Part shown: positions 37,168 to 44,773 of the stretch, in pieces
Layout of the letters: each line of letters opens with the position of its first letter
Position numbering within the stretch: the first letter of the stretch is position 1
From: CAIRDP01 sp037138335
GTDB taxonomy: Bacteria > Bacteroidota > Bacteroidia > Bacteroidales > FEN-979
DNA: 64,000 nt
Direction: 5' to 3'
Assembly: GCA_037138335.1 (NCBI GenBank)
Contig: JBAXIO010000009.1
Coordinates: forward strand, 112,373 to 176,372
Program-made: the position numbers and the translations under genes
The notes under the pieces: generated by a model
The model's input: only the letters and a program-made list of their open reading frames with translations
Databases searched by the model: none
Told to the model about the DNA's origin: nothing

Positions 37168-37196
37168 CAAAGATACGAATCAATTTTTTACATTTG
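37168..37196. promoter_or_regulatory. Divergent -7 elements between metG and the LD-carboxypeptidase gene
   Basis: TATCTTTG on the minus strand (37168-37175) lies 18 bases before metG. TACATTTG on the plus strand (37189-37196) ends five bases before the ATG at 37202, implying a nearly leaderless transcript for the peptidase. Neither has a clear -33 TTTG. Confidence 0.45.
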
Positions 37197-37201
37197 TGCA
37201 T

Positions 37202-38101
37202 ATGATTCAGCCACCATACCTCAAGAGAGGCGACAGGATCGCAATTGTTGCACCGGGGAGGGCTATCTCTTTCGAAGAAGTCCATCCATCAATGAAATTA
37301 TTCCAGAAATGGGGGCTTGAAGTTATATTGGGATCCTATGTTTTCAATATTGAAAACCAGTTTGCGGGCAGCGATGCGCAGAGGCAGAAGGATTTGCAGA
37401 CCATGCTCGATGATGTTTCGATCAGGGCTGTAATCTGCGCCAGGGGAGGGTACGGCACGGTGAGGATCATCGATAAACTTGATTTTACGAAATTCCTGAG
37501 GTACCCTAAATGGATTGTAGGATACAGTGATATGACGGTGCTGCATTCGCATATTCACCGTCATTTCGGAGTTGAAACCCTGCATGCGACCATGCCTGTG
37601 AATATGCCTGAAAACAGGCTTGGGGCAACTTCAGTTGAAACACTGAGAAAGGCCTTGTTCGGCGAAGAGATCATCTATGCCAAAAGGCTTGGCCCCCATG
37701 ACCGTACAGGCGCTTCCGAAGGGATCCTTGCAGGAGGGAACCTCTCGATATTATACAGCCTTATGGGATCTCATTCCCAGATCGACACAAAGGGGAAGAT
37801 CCTGTTTATAGAAGACCTCGACGAATATCTCTATCATGTAGACCGTATGATGATGAGCCTGAAGCGTGCCGGAATGCTAAGGGATCTCAAAGGCGTTGTC
37901 GTCGGCAGCATGCAGGATATGAAAGACAATACCGTCCCCTATGGCAAAACCGCCAATCAGATCATTTACGAAGCCGTTAAGGAGTACAAATACCCGGTTT
38001 GTTTTGATTTCCCGGCAGGCCACGGGCCTGAAAATGTAGCCATGATCCTCGGCCGGCGGGTGAAACTGATAGTGGATGAGGAGGTGGCGCTGGGGTTTTA
38101 G
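37202..38101 (+). CDS. LD-carboxypeptidase (LdcA/MccF family, S66)
   Basis: About 299 residues, starting at MIQPPYLKRGD (a GTG two codons earlier is unlikely). The S66 catalytic set is visible: nucleophile Ser109 in GYSDMT, Glu in FIEDLDEYLYHVDRM, and His in GHGPEN near the C-terminus. The glycine-rich ICARGGYGTVRI is a family hallmark. Such enzymes cut the terminal D-Ala from murein tetrapeptides during wall recycling in the cytoplasm; the MccF branch detoxifies peptide-nucleotide antibiotics. Without a signal peptide the recycling role is more likely. A tandem repeat starts at the stop codon. Confidence 0.92.
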   Translation: MIQPPYLKRGDRIAIVAPGRAISFEEVHPSMKLFQKWGLEVILGSYVFNIENQFAGSDAQRQKDLQTMLDDVSIRAVICARGGYGTVRIIDKLDFTKFLRYPKWIVGYSDMTVLHSHIHRHFGVETLHATMPVNMPENRLGATSVETLRKALFGEEIIYAKRLGPHDRTGASEGILAGGNLSILYSLMGSHSQIDTKGKILFIEDLDEYLYHVDRMMMSLKRAGMLRDLKGVVVGSMQDMKDNTVPYGKTANQIIYEAVKEYKYPVCFDFPAGHGPENVAMILGRRVKLIVDEEVALGF

Positions 38102-38206
38102 CTGGATAGCTGGATTGCTGGATTACTGGATAGCTGGATTGCTGGATAACTGGATAGCTGGATTGCTGGATAACTGGATAGCTGGATTGCTGGATAACTG
38201 GATAGC
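38098..38206 (+). repeat. 8-nt unit tandem array with 24-nt higher-order period
   Basis: About thirteen copies of CTGGATNN/CTGGATAG are arranged as repeating triplets CTGGATAG-CTGGATTG-CTGGATAA (24 nt). The array begins at the stop codon of the peptidase gene and ends before yraN. An inverted, degenerate partner lies beyond yraN (38606-38638), and the same 24-nt design occurs in frame in polA. Confidence 0.9.
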
Positions 38207-38242
38207 TAGATATATAGCATCCGGGCCAAATGAACAAAAACA

Positions 38243-38602
38243 ATGTCGAAGTCCTATGACCTCGGTAAAAAGGGTGAGGACCTTGCAGCAGAATACCTGC
38301 TTTCAAAAGGGTATAAAATCCTGGCAAGGAATTTCAGGGCAGGAAAAGCCGAGCTCGACATTGTTGCCTTTGACGGGAAAACACTCGTGATCGTTGAAGT
38401 TAAAACCAGGAATACAAATTATTTCGGTGAACCTGAGCAATGGGTTACACCTTCAAAGCAAAAACTCCTGATCAGGGCTGCCAATGCCTATGTGAAACTC
38501 AGGGCAATTAAAGGGGAGATAAGGTTTGATGTCATTTCTGTAATTGCGGATGAGCATGGTACCGAGATCCGCCACATCCCCGATGCCTTCTATCCCGTCT
38601 AA
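38243..38602 (+). CDS. yraN: YraN family protein (UPF0102, endonuclease-like fold)
   Basis: This 119-residue protein starts MSKSYDLGKKGEDLAAEYLL and carries the restriction-endonuclease-like core of the UPF0102/YraN family: GEDLAAEYL, then the D-x(n)-E-x-K set in AELDIVAFDGKTLVIVEVK (Asp near 43, EVK near 56) and DVISV later. The fold and catalytic triad suggest a nuclease, perhaps acting on Holliday junction-like or recombination intermediates; the biochemical role is not settled. The gene is flanked by inverted copies of the CTGGATAG-type repeat. Confidence 0.93.
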   Translation: MSKSYDLGKKGEDLAAEYLLSKGYKILARNFRAGKAELDIVAFDGKTLVIVEVKTRNTNYFGEPEQWVTPSKQKLLIRAANAYVKLRAIKGEIRFDVISVIADEHGTEIRHIPDAFYPV

Positions 38603-38605
38603 AAT

Positions 38606-38638
38606 ATCCAGCTATCCAGCAATCCCGCTATCCCGTAA
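38606..38638 (-). repeat. Inverted partner of the CTGGATAG array downstream of yraN
   Basis: The plus strand reads TATCCAGCTATCCAGCAATC then CCGCTATCCCG, which is the reverse complement of the array before yraN with a few changes. It lies between the yraN stop and the convergent PAS gene. Confidence 0.8.
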
Positions 38639-39190
38639 TCACTTCCTTTCGAAACCGGTAGGAATCTCCATCATAATCAGATGGCATTGATCATTATGTG
38701 CCTTGACGACGCCTGAAAGCCTGACTCTGACTTTATGGCCTTCGCTTAACAGGATGACTTCGCATGTTTCTTTTATGTTGCTTTTAAATGCATTTGCAAG
38801 GAAGTTGTTAAAGATCAACATACTTTCAGTTGCAAGATGTGAAACGAGAGAGGCCCCCTGTAAATACAAACGCTCTTTGCCAAGCATCTTAGCCCCTTGC
38901 AGGTTGATCGCCCTGATCCTTCCCTGTTCTGAAAGGATCAGATAACTCTCAGGGGCAAAGTCAAACATGTCAATATAATTTTCGGCTGCACGCTGGGCGG
39001 ATATTTTTGCTACCTGGAGCTCATCATTTTGTAATTCCAGTTCAATCTGGTGCACCTCCAGTTCGTGAACAAGTTTAAGGATATCGGCTTCAGAGAGCGG
39101 CGAAACCGTTTTTGTTAACTTATTGTTCAGCAGATCTTCCGCCCTTTGGCGCAGGATCTCGGAATCTAAGATGTCATCAGCACTGGACAT
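38639..39190 (-). CDS. PAS-domain protein without an output domain
   Basis: This 183-residue protein has a helical N-terminus containing the widespread ELEVHQIELELQNDELQ segment (about 45-62), which in other proteins precedes PAS-kinase modules, then one PAS domain (about 72-180; FDFAPESYLILSEQGRIRAIN). There is no kinase, GGDEF or DNA-binding domain, and the stop is clean. It could be a truncated kinase remnant or a free-standing sensor that docks on one of the many kinases in this region. Confidence 0.8.
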   Translation of the reverse strand: MSSADDILDSEILRQRAEDLLNNKLTKTVSPLSEADILKLVHELEVHQIELELQNDELQVAKISAQRAAENYIDMFDFAPESYLILSEQGRIRAINLQGAKMLGKERLYLQGASLVSHLATESMLIFNNFLANAFKSNIKETCEVILLSEGHKVRVRLSGVVKAHNDQCHLIMMEIPTGFERK

Positions 39191-39280
39191 TGAGAAGGCA
39201 AAGGTAAAAGAGGGATACTTACCGGACTATCTTCAAAGGTAGTTAAAAAAACGGACTTGAATTATAAACCGGAAAAATCT

Positions 39281-39913
39281 TTATTTCCTCCCGAAATCGG
39301 CAGGGATCTCGCCCCAGTATTCAGTTTCCCATTTTTTAACCTGGTTCTTCCAGGTGTTGTTCCTGAGCCAGTTCAGGGCGCGTTCCACAAGTTTGAAAAG
39401 CTCCCGGTTTTTATCCGAAACTTCAAGTTTCGTATTGATTGCACGTTTCCTGAGCCATGCAATTGCTGTGCGGGAATCGGAATAAACAGGCCAGTCGGAA
39501 TCCCTTTGTTTCAGGTAGGCCAGGGCATGGACCACTGCAAGGAATTCTCCAATGTTTACGGTTCCTTCAGGGAAAGGACCTACCCTGAAAAGTTCGGCGC
39601 CTGAAGCTGTATCAACGCCACGGTATTCAAGCACACCCGGGTTCCCGCTGCAGGCTGCATCTACGCAGATGCTGTCGGCAACAGGTTCGCCTACCAGGGG
39701 ATTGCTGCAGAGTATTTTCTTAGGGGACTGAAGCCCTTTCTCCATATACTTACGGGGATCGTCGCTGAATGCACTAAGGGCAAGGTCTTTCGTGGGGAAT
39801 CCCTTGTACTTTGCACCGTTAAAGCCGGCCACCTGCTCCCTGCATTTGTCCCAACCCTCGTAGATCCCCGGGTTCCGTCCGTTCCAGACGACGTAATATT
39901 TTGACTTTGGCAT
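39281..39913 (-). CDS. Ribonuclease H with N-terminal viroplasmin (hybrid-binding) domain
   Basis: This 210-residue protein has an N-terminal viroplasmin/hybrid-binding domain (about 5-45; YYVVWNGRNPGIYEGWDKC) as in eukaryotic RNase H1 and many Bacteroidetes enzymes. The RNase HI fold follows (about 75-210) with catalytic acids in CVDAACSGNPG, GEFLAVVHAL and VYSDSRTAIAW. It removes RNA from RNA-DNA hybrids. The terminal catalytic Asp position is not obvious; the tail reads WETEYWGEIPADFG, where D is a candidate. Confidence 0.92.
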   Translation of the reverse strand: MPKSKYYVVWNGRNPGIYEGWDKCREQVAGFNGAKYKGFPTKDLALSAFSDDPRKYMEKGLQSPKKILCSNPLVGEPVADSICVDAACSGNPGVLEYRGVDTASGAELFRVGPFPEGTVNIGEFLAVVHALAYLKQRDSDWPVYSDSRTAIAWLRKRAINTKLEVSDKNRELFKLVERALNWLRNNTWKNQVKKWETEYWGEIPADFGRK

Positions 39914-39929
39914 CGTTTCTTTATCAGCC

Positions 39930-39949
39930 CAAAAATATGATTAATTTTG
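39930..39949. promoter_or_regulatory. Divergent -7 elements between RNase H and flippase genes
   Basis: TATTTTTG on the minus strand (39930-39937) lies 17 bases before the RNase H start. TAATTTTG on the plus strand (39942-39949) points to the flippase gene with a leader of about 80 bases that would include the inverted repeat at 39964-40034. Confidence 0.45.
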
Positions 39950-39963
39950 AACACTTACTTAAA

Positions 39964-40034
39964 CAGTGAACAGTGAACAGTGAACAGTGAATAGTTATCA
40001 TTCACTTTCACTAGTCACCAGTCACCATTCACCA
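39964..40034. repeat. 7-nt unit array with inverted halves (GTGAACA / TCACCAG type)
   Basis: Four CAGTGAA units are followed by a short centre (TAGTTATC) and then TTCACT / AGTCACC / ATTCACC units of opposite orientation. The whole forms an imperfect hairpin in the probable 5' leader of the flippase gene. A related array is at 53915-53996. Confidence 0.85.
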
Positions 40035-40038
40035 ACGA

Positions 40039-41538
40039 ATGTCGTCAATCAAGCGCCTTGCCTCACAAACTGCCGTTTACGGGATCCCTACCATCCTGGG
40101 ACGGTTCCTGCAGTACCTCCTGGTCATACTGCTTACGAGGATTTTCTCAAAGGCCGAGTACGGCACTATCAGTGTGTTTTATTCCTATGCCTCTTTCCTG
40201 ATGGTGGTACTGACCTATGGGATGGAAACTGCATTTTTCCGTTTCAGTGAAAAAGAAGAGGATAAAGACAGCGTCTTCAGCACCGGGATGATTTCACTCC
40301 TGCTTACTTCCGGTTCTTTCATTTTCCTGGCCAGCGTATTTTCAGGGACCATTGCAGGATGGATAGATTATCCCCTGCAGGCAAAATACGTTATATGGTT
40401 TGCCTGGATCCTCGGTCTCGATGCTCTCGTTGCCATCCCCTTTGCAAGGCTGCGCTCCCAAAATAAAGCCGCAAGGTTCGCGACTTTGAAAATGGTCAAC
40501 ATTTTTACAAATATAGGACTGACCCTGTTCTTCATTGTCGCCTGTCCGTATGCATGGCAGCATTATCCCCCCATTCAGGGGGTATTGGGCCTGGTTTACC
40601 GCCCCGACTGGGGTATAGAATATGTCTTCATCGCCAACCTTGCAGCCAGCATAATTACCCTTGCCTTACTATTGCCCATGTTGCTGAACATGAAATGGAA
40701 GATGCATAAGGAATTATGGAAACGAATGTTGTTTTATGCTTTCCCATTACTGTTTGCTGGACTTGCCGGGATGGTTAATGAAACTTTCGACCGGCTCATG
40801 CTAAGATATCTGCTTCCGTATTCGCGGGAACTCACAGAGGCACAGGTTGGGATTTACAGCGCCTGTTACAAGATATCCATTCTGATCACCTTATTCGTGC
40901 AGGCATACCGTTTTGCCGCAGAGCCCTTCTTTTTTGCCCATGCCAGGGAGAAGGATGCCAGGCTGACCTATGCCCGTATCATGGATTATTTCATCATCGC
41001 AATCTCCACGGTATTCCTGGTCACCATGTTGTATCTCGACGATATCTTCATCCGCCTTATTGGAAAAGATTTCAGGGAAGGCAAGGCTGTCATCCCCGTT
41101 CTGATGTTTGCCAACATCTTTTTAGGAATCTATTACAATCTTTCCATCTGGTACAAGCTTACCGGGAAAACGATTTGGGGCGCCTGGCTTTCCCTTATAG
41201 GAGCTGGTATCACACTGGCTTTGAACTTCTGGTGGATCCCTCTCAGCCCCGACCATTTCATTCACGGGTATGTTGGTTCGGCCTGGGCTACGTTTATCTG
41301 CTACGGGTCAATGATGCTGATCGCTTACCTGCTCGGACAAAAATATTACCCGGTTCCTTACAGAATCGGGAAAGCCATTGGCTACACAGGGCTGGCACTG
41401 CTTCTTTACATAATCAGCTTCTATCTCCGCATTCCGCATCCCGTATTCCGCATCCTGTTTCATACCGGATTGCTTATGGTTTTCCTGCTTACTGCTTTCC
41501 TGGTCGAAAAGCCCCGCCTTTCCAAGGCCCCCGATTGA
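40039..41538 (+). CDS. Polysaccharide/lipid-linked oligosaccharide flippase (Wzx/MATE-like)
   Basis: This 499-residue inner-membrane protein has about 14 helices and belongs to the polysaccharide-transporter (PST) branch of the MOP exporter superfamily. The N-terminus (LASQTAVYGIPTILGRFLQY, then LLTRIFSKAEYG) and the central KRMLFYAFPLLFAGLAGMVN are typical. It would flip undecaprenyl-linked glycans to the periplasmic side. No glycosyltransferases are nearby; instead it precedes dut, a TPR protein, a DUF4292 lipoprotein and EnvC, an arrangement I recall from other Bacteroidetes. Confidence 0.9.
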   Translation: MSSIKRLASQTAVYGIPTILGRFLQYLLVILLTRIFSKAEYGTISVFYSYASFLMVVLTYGMETAFFRFSEKEEDKDSVFSTGMISLLLTSGSFIFLASVFSGTIAGWIDYPLQAKYVIWFAWILGLDALVAIPFARLRSQNKAARFATLKMVNIFTNIGLTLFFIVACPYAWQHYPPIQGVLGLVYRPDWGIEYVFIANLAASIITLALLLPMLLNMKWKMHKELWKRMLFYAFPLLFAGLAGMVNETFDRLMLRYLLPYSRELTEAQVGIYSACYKISILITLFVQAYRFAAEPFFFAHAREKDARLTYARIMDYFIIAISTVFLVTMLYLDDIFIRLIGKDFREGKAVIPVLMFANIFLGIYYNLSIWYKLTGKTIWGAWLSLIGAGITLALNFWWIPLSPDHFIHGYVGSAWATFICYGSMMLIAYLLGQKYYPVPYRIGKAIGYTGLALLLYIISFYLRIPHPVFRILFHTGLLMVFLLTAFLVEKPRLSKAPD

Positions 41539-41547
41539 GATTTTTAT

Positions 41548-41555
41548 TACCTTTG
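41548..41555 (+). promoter_or_regulatory. Putative -7 element before dut
   Basis: TACCTTTG followed by CA is a strong match to the Bacteroidetes -7 element and ends 16 bases before the dut ATG. Confidence 0.5.
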
Positions 41556-41571
41556 CACCTCAAAATTCCCT

Positions 41572-42006
41572 ATGAGAATCAGGATAGTAAACAATTCCCA
41601 CCATCCTTTGCCGGCTTATGAAACCATGGCTTCAGCAGGCATGGACCTCAGGGCTTTTATCGCCGGCGATATGGTTCTGAAACCCCTCGAAAGAGCATTG
41701 GTCCCTACAGGATTATTCATTGAACTCCCGCTGGGGTTTGAAGCCCAGGTAAGGCCCCGCAGCGGCCTGGCCATTAAAAAAGGCGTTACTGTACTGAATA
41801 CCCCGGGCACGATAGATGCCGATTACAGGGGTGAGATCAAAGTCATTCTCATTAACTTATCTAATGAGGATTTCGTGGTTAAGGACGGTGACAGGATTGC
41901 ACAAATGATCATTGCAGCTCACCAGCAGGCTGAATGGACGCAGGTGGATAAACTGGAAGAAACAAGCAGGGGGGCCGGGGGATTTGGGCATACGGGGGAG
42001 AAGTGA
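41572..42006 (+). CDS. dut: dUTP diphosphatase
   Basis: This 144-residue trimeric-type dUTPase shows all five motifs: SAGMDLRAF (I), RPRSGLAIKKG (II), GTIDADYRGEIKV (III), DRIAQMII (IV) and RGAGGFGHTG (V). It hydrolyses dUTP to dUMP and pyrophosphate, keeping uracil out of DNA and feeding thymidylate synthesis. Length is standard. A G-rich repeat array begins at the stop codon. Confidence 0.98.
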   Translation: MRIRIVNNSHHPLPAYETMASAGMDLRAFIAGDMVLKPLERALVPTGLFIELPLGFEAQVRPRSGLAIKKGVTVLNTPGTIDADYRGEIKVILINLSNEDFVVKDGDRIAQMIIAAHQQAEWTQVDKLEETSRGAGGFGHTGEK

Positions 42007-42112
42007 ACGGGGAACAGGGAACGGGGAACGGGGAACAGGGAGCAGGGAACGGGGAACGGGGAACAGGGAACGGGGAACTGGGAGCAGGGAGCAGGGAGCA
42101 GGGAGCAGGGAA
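42005..42112 (+). repeat. G-rich 7-nt tandem array, G-quadruplex prone
   Basis: About fifteen units of GGGAACG, GGGAACA or GGGAGCA follow each other directly after dut. Runs of three or four G separated by three or four bases satisfy the G-quadruplex pattern several times over, on the plus strand and therefore also in the mRNA of dut and the following TPR gene. Confidence 0.92.
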
Positions 42113-42157
42113 TAACCACCAGTAACCAAACAACAAGTGGTTGAATTAATAAAAGAA

Positions 42158-43939
42158 ATGAAGCTTAAAAAAATTATAATAGCGTATATTTTTCTCCTGG
42201 CCTGCCTCGGCGCCGTCGCCAGCCCACCGTTGACGATCCGCAGCGAAGAACCTGATTCAGGCAGGATAAAACACGGGAGAAAGCATTCAGGCAACAAATC
42301 CCTTGCCGATAATGAAAATACAGCCCTCCTTCTTGATGCCAAGAAGGAAGCTTTGCTTGGGAATACCGATAAAGCTTTGCAGTTGTTCACATCCTATGTA
42401 CAGCATTACCCCGAAGATGCAACGGGAAAATTTGAACTCGCCAGGCTGCTTGCGGCCAGTGAGAAATACGAAGAAGCATACGACCTTCTGAAGGATGCCA
42501 TCAGCCTTGATCCTGAAAATAAATACTTCCAGATCTTTCTTGCCGAGGTATGCCAGCAGATCAAAAAGGATAAAGAAGCAGTGGGCATTTATGAGAACCT
42601 GGTAAAAAAATACCCTGCGGAACTGGATTATTATTTTGAGCTTGCGGCACTTTACCTCAATGTGGGAGAAGAAAAAAAAGCCGCTGAAACATACGACGTG
42701 ATTGAAGAAAAGGCCGGGGAAAATGAGGAGATCTCGCTTCAGAAAGAGAAAATCTACCTTCACCTCGGGAATATTGCAAAAGCTGAAGCGGAGCTGCAGG
42801 GCCTGATAAACGCTTTTCCCGATGAACCGCGCTATCTTTCCATGCTGGCTGAATTTTACATGGGCAACAACCAGCAGGCTAAAGCCCTTGAGCTCTATAA
42901 GCGGGTTGCCGAGAAAGACCCGAACAATCCGTATATCCATATGTCGATGGCCGATTATTACCGCAAAACGGGGAATAAGGAAAAAGCATTTGAAGAACTT
43001 AAACTGGGCTTCGCAAACCCAAACCTTGATGTGGATACCAAGGTGACTATTTTGCTCTCTTTTTACACCATCAACCAGATCTACGATCAGCTTAAGGAAC
43101 AGGCTTTTGAACTTTCGCGCATCATGATAAGGACGCATTCCGATAATCCTAAGGCGTGGTCGATTTACGGTGACCTGCTTTCACAGGATAAAAAGTATGC
43201 GGAAGCAAGGGATGCCTTTTTAAAGGTTATCAGCCTTGATTCGAGCAAGTATGTTGTATGGGAAGAGCTTCTCCGCCTTGAACTCCAGTTAAGCGAATAC
43301 CAGGCCCTGTATGATCATGGTAAAAAAGCCATTGAACTTTTTCCCGACCAGAGCGTAGTGTACCTGTTCACGGGGCTGGGAGCAGTTCAGATGAAGAAAT
43401 ATGAGGATGGAATTAAAGTCCTCGACTACGGAGTGAGACTGGTGGTAAACAATGATGACCTTCTCGCCCAGTTTTACATGTACCTGGGAGATGCCTGGCA
43501 TTCCATGAAGAATCCTGAAGAATCTGACAAGGCGTATGAGAAATCATTAAAGGCAAAAGACAACAATCCCTACGTCCTTAATAATTTCGCATATTACCTT
43601 TCAGTCAGGGGATCAGACCTGGAAAGGGCTGAGAAAATGGCCAAAAAAGCCGTTGAACTCGATACGGCCAATTCCTCCTTTGAAGATACCTATGGCTGGG
43701 TCCTGTATAAACTGGGAAAAACAAAAGATGCCAAAAATTGGATCGGGAAAGCCCTGGAAGATAAAGCAAACGTAAGCAGCGAGGTCCTCGAACATTACGG
43801 CGATGTGCTGTATAAGCTCGGAGAACCCGAGAAAGCCCTGGAATACTGGAATAAGGCTAAAACAAAGGGGGAAGGATCCGAATTTCTGAATAAAAAGATC
43901 AGCGAAAAAAAATTAATTGAACATAATGGGAAAGAATAA
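42158..43939 (+). CDS. Tetratricopeptide repeat protein, exported
   Basis: About 593 residues from MKLKKIIIAYIFLLACLGAV (a GTG at 42137 is less likely). The N-terminus is a signal sequence; LLAC could be a lipobox, or cleavage may occur after VAS. The rest is a superhelix of about a dozen TPRs (for example ALQLFTSYVQHYPEDATGKF and AKALELYKRVAEKDPNNPYI). It is probably a periplasmic or outer-membrane scaffold. The downstream DUF4292 gene overlaps its end by 14 bases, and EnvC follows, so a role in envelope assembly or division is likely but not shown. Confidence 0.9.
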   Translation: MKLKKIIIAYIFLLACLGAVASPPLTIRSEEPDSGRIKHGRKHSGNKSLADNENTALLLDAKKEALLGNTDKALQLFTSYVQHYPEDATGKFELARLLAASEKYEEAYDLLKDAISLDPENKYFQIFLAEVCQQIKKDKEAVGIYENLVKKYPAELDYYFELAALYLNVGEEKKAAETYDVIEEKAGENEEISLQKEKIYLHLGNIAKAEAELQGLINAFPDEPRYLSMLAEFYMGNNQQAKALELYKRVAEKDPNNPYIHMSMADYYRKTGNKEKAFEELKLGFANPNLDVDTKVTILLSFYTINQIYDQLKEQAFELSRIMIRTHSDNPKAWSIYGDLLSQDKKYAEARDAFLKVISLDSSKYVVWEELLRLELQLSEYQALYDHGKKAIELFPDQSVVYLFTGLGAVQMKKYEDGIKVLDYGVRLVVNNDDLLAQFYMYLGDAWHSMKNPEESDKAYEKSLKAKDNNPYVLNNFAYYLSVRGSDLERAEKMAKKAVELDTANSSFEDTYGWVLYKLGKTKDAKNWIGKALEDKANVSSEVLEHYGDVLYKLGEPEKALEYWNKAKTKGEGSEFLNKKISEKKLIEHNGKE

Positions 43940-44759
43940 TAGGTGCGGGAGGTTATTTTTTTCAGGCATCACCGCCCTGATGGTAATGTTTGCTGTTTCC
44001 TGCAGCCCTGCCAGGAAGGCTATTAAGGCACCGATCAGGGAAGAAGGAGCCGATTACCTGTTTAAAAAACTTAAGGAGCATGAGTTGAAATACACATACT
44101 TCATGGGTAAATTCTCGGCCGAATACAAAAACAAGAAGAAAAGCACCTCCTTCAACGGACAGATCAGGATCAAGAATGACAGCGCGATATGGCTTTCGCT
44201 GACCCCCGGCCTCGGCATAGAAGCCATGCGCCTCATCATCACCCAGGATTCGGTTAAAATGATAAACAAACTTAACAATACGTTTTTCATTGGAAATTAT
44301 GAGTCGGTGAACCGCTTTTTGAACACCAATATCGATTTTGACATCCTGCAGGCATACCTTCTCGGGAATGACCTTAAATTTTATGAAGACGGAAAATTCA
44401 GGGTCACAATCGACAACAACAATTATAAGCTTTCAACGGCTGCGAGGATGAAACTTAAGAAATATGTCAGGAACAGCGAGGAAAATGTGAGGGCTTTCAT
44501 CCAGAATATCTGGCTCGATTCGGAAACGTTCAAGATCACCGAAGCGGATGTCAAGGAAATATCAAATGAAAAGATCAAGCTTGAGGCCAGCTATGGGAAC
44601 TTTGAGAATATCGACGGGCAGCTTTTCCCAAAAGCCCTGGACGTTACCATCTGGGCGGATAATACAATTAAGGTGAAAGCTTCTTTTTCGAAAATTACCG
44701 TTGATGTTCCATTGCAGTTCCCCTTTAAGATACCTACAGGATATACACAGGTCAAATAA
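43926..44759 (+). CDS. DUF4292 lipoprotein
   Basis: About 277 residues from MGKNNRCGRLFFSG (an upstream TTG is less likely). The lipobox is FAVSCSPARK, so the protein is a lipoprotein. The mature part (FNGQIRIKNDSAIWLSLTPG and VNRFLNTNIDFDILQAYLLG) fits DUF4292, a Bacteroidetes family with a LolB/LppX-like half-barrel fold suggestive of lipid binding. Function is unknown. It lies between a TPR protein and EnvC with overlapping or 14-base spacing, a linkage supporting a role in outer-membrane or wall maintenance. Confidence 0.82.
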   Translation: MGKNNRCGRLFFSGITALMVMFAVSCSPARKAIKAPIREEGADYLFKKLKEHELKYTYFMGKFSAEYKNKKKSTSFNGQIRIKNDSAIWLSLTPGLGIEAMRLIITQDSVKMINKLNNTFFIGNYESVNRFLNTNIDFDILQAYLLGNDLKFYEDGKFRVTIDNNNYKLSTAARMKLKKYVRNSEENVRAFIQNIWLDSETFKITEADVKEISNEKIKLEASYGNFENIDGQLFPKALDVTIWADNTIKVKASFSKITVDVPLQFPFKIPTGYTQVK

Positions 44760-44773
44760 CCACAGCATTAGGG

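Noticed and set aside
38098..38206. Possible CRISPR array
   Set aside because: Units are 8 nt with no spacers and no cas genes are present in the window.
38076..38390. ORFs over the CTGGATAG array encoding WIAGLLDN-type repeats
   Set aside because: They arise from the 24-nt period having no stop codons in several frames; they overlap the LD-carboxypeptidase end and yraN.
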